From positions 1 to 7,274 of the forward strand of contig JAGVFV010000187.1 in assembly GCA_020057445.1 (NCBI GenBank): a stretch of 7,274 nt of DNA, in the 5' to 3' direction. Below are positions 6,825 through 7,274 of the stretch, piece by piece (position 1 is the first letter of the stretch; the number at the start of each line of letters is the position of its first letter). The stretch is from an archaeon. GTDB lineage: Archaea; Nanobdellota; Nanobdellia; Woesearchaeales; JAHJEM01. A model generated the notes under the pieces. The model saw only the letters and a program-made list of their open reading frames with translations, searched no databases and had not been told where the DNA came from. Position numbers and translations under genes: made by a program.

Positions 6825-7274
6825 ATGCACAACAGAACCCTCTTCCTCTCAAGCGTCCTTCTCCTCTTCATAGGAGCCATAGTCATGCTTGCCATTTTTT
6901 CTCATCCGGTAACGAACGCGGGAAAAGCGACAAATCCTCTTCTTCCTGTTGAAGAAACCGGCGGGACACAAATGCCCCTCACGAGCACTGGAACGACAAC
7001 CTATATCTACGGCAGCAAGCTCATCGCAAAGAAAGACACGATAACAACGTACCACTTCCAGGATCTCATCGGAAGCAACACCATCACCACAGACAATACC
7101 GGAACTGTCAAAAGCAGATACACGAGCTATCCGTACGGAAAGATACTCAAAAAAGAAAGTACGTCATCAGGACAACAGAGATACACCTACACAGGAAAAG
7201 AGGAAGACGGCAAGCTCACATATTTCGGAGCACGATACATGTACCCGAGGACAGGAAGGTTCACGAGCGCGGAT
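6825..7274 (+). CDS. Membrane-anchored mini-RHS protein (core-3), 3' part outside window
   Basis: The open frame from ATG 6825 runs 150 codons to the window edge with no stop, so only the N-terminal part is seen. Residues 5-25 (TLFLSSVLLLFIGAIVMLAI) are a hydrophobic helix, a signal peptide or membrane anchor without the G-cleavage motif of its two relatives. After a short linker (about 27-57) the RHS core begins: TYIYGSKLIAKKDTITTYHF, DLIGSNTITTDNTG, SYPYGKIL (101-108), YTGKEEDGKLTYFGARYMYP and GRFTSAD at the edge. It aligns residue for residue with core-1 over this stretch; in MYP the usual Asp is replaced by Tyr. The closing DPTG and any tip lie outside. By its relatives it should carry a distinct C-terminal domain. 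The TATA box and lack of any upstream in-frame alternative at proper distance support this start. Confidence 0.85.
   Translation, partial: MHNRTLFLSSVLLLFIGAIVMLAIFSHPVTNAGKATNPLLPVEETGGTQMPLTSTGTTTYIYGSKLIAKKDTITTYHFQDLIGSNTITTDNTGTVKSRYTSYPYGKILKKESTSSGQQRYTYTGKEEDGKLTYFGARYMYPRTGRFTSAD

Overview
The window most likely comes from an archaeon. Four of the five genes start 26 to 31 bases after the centre of an AT-rich TATA box (TTTATAAA, TTTAAAAG or TTTAAATA), with no ribosome-binding site, which is the archaeal leaderless layout. One protein carries a dense run of N-glycosylation sequons, and two N-termini look like archaeal class III (pilin-type) signals. A DPANN-type lineage is a guess from this style of small surface-protein genes; no marker gene in the window fixes the taxon.

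This is an island of RHS-family surface or secreted proteins. On the minus strand, a 471-residue protein (core-1, 3568 to 2153) has a membrane helix, one RHS core and a glycine-rich beta-type C-terminus. It is followed 34 bases later by a very large protein (shell gene, 2118 to beyond position 1), of which 706 residues are visible. That protein has a signal peptide and resembles the N-terminal part of Bacteroidota-style SpvB/RHS proteins. A divergent intergenic region of about 285 bases (3569-3853) holds one promoter for each direction. On the plus strand come core-2 (3854-5722: membrane helix, stalk of 17 N-glycosylation sequons, RHS core, lysozyme-like C-terminus), a lipoprotein with a YigE/NAGPA (phosphodiester glycosidase-like) fold (5798-6742), and the start of a third RHS-core protein (core-3, 6825 to beyond 7274).

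The three core proteins share one design: an N-terminal hydrophobic anchor, a variable linker, a single terminal RHS repeat plus the RHS-associated core, and, where visible, an unrelated tip. They lack the long YD-repeat array that makes the usual RHS cocoon. This is the layout of polymorphic toxins or surface effectors reduced to core plus tip. The lysozyme-like tip of core-2 suggests action on a cell-wall polymer, and the adjacent lipoprotein could be a partner or a protective protein; both ideas are inference.

Base composition is uneven. Plus-strand genes are about 58-60% GC in sampled lines, the core of core-1 about 54%, its tip about 45% and the shell gene about 40%. The shift inside core-1 falls close to the end of the RHS core, which suggests that tip and shell gene have a different history from the core. 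I saw no tRNA, rRNA, CRISPR array, insertion sequence or convincing terminator.
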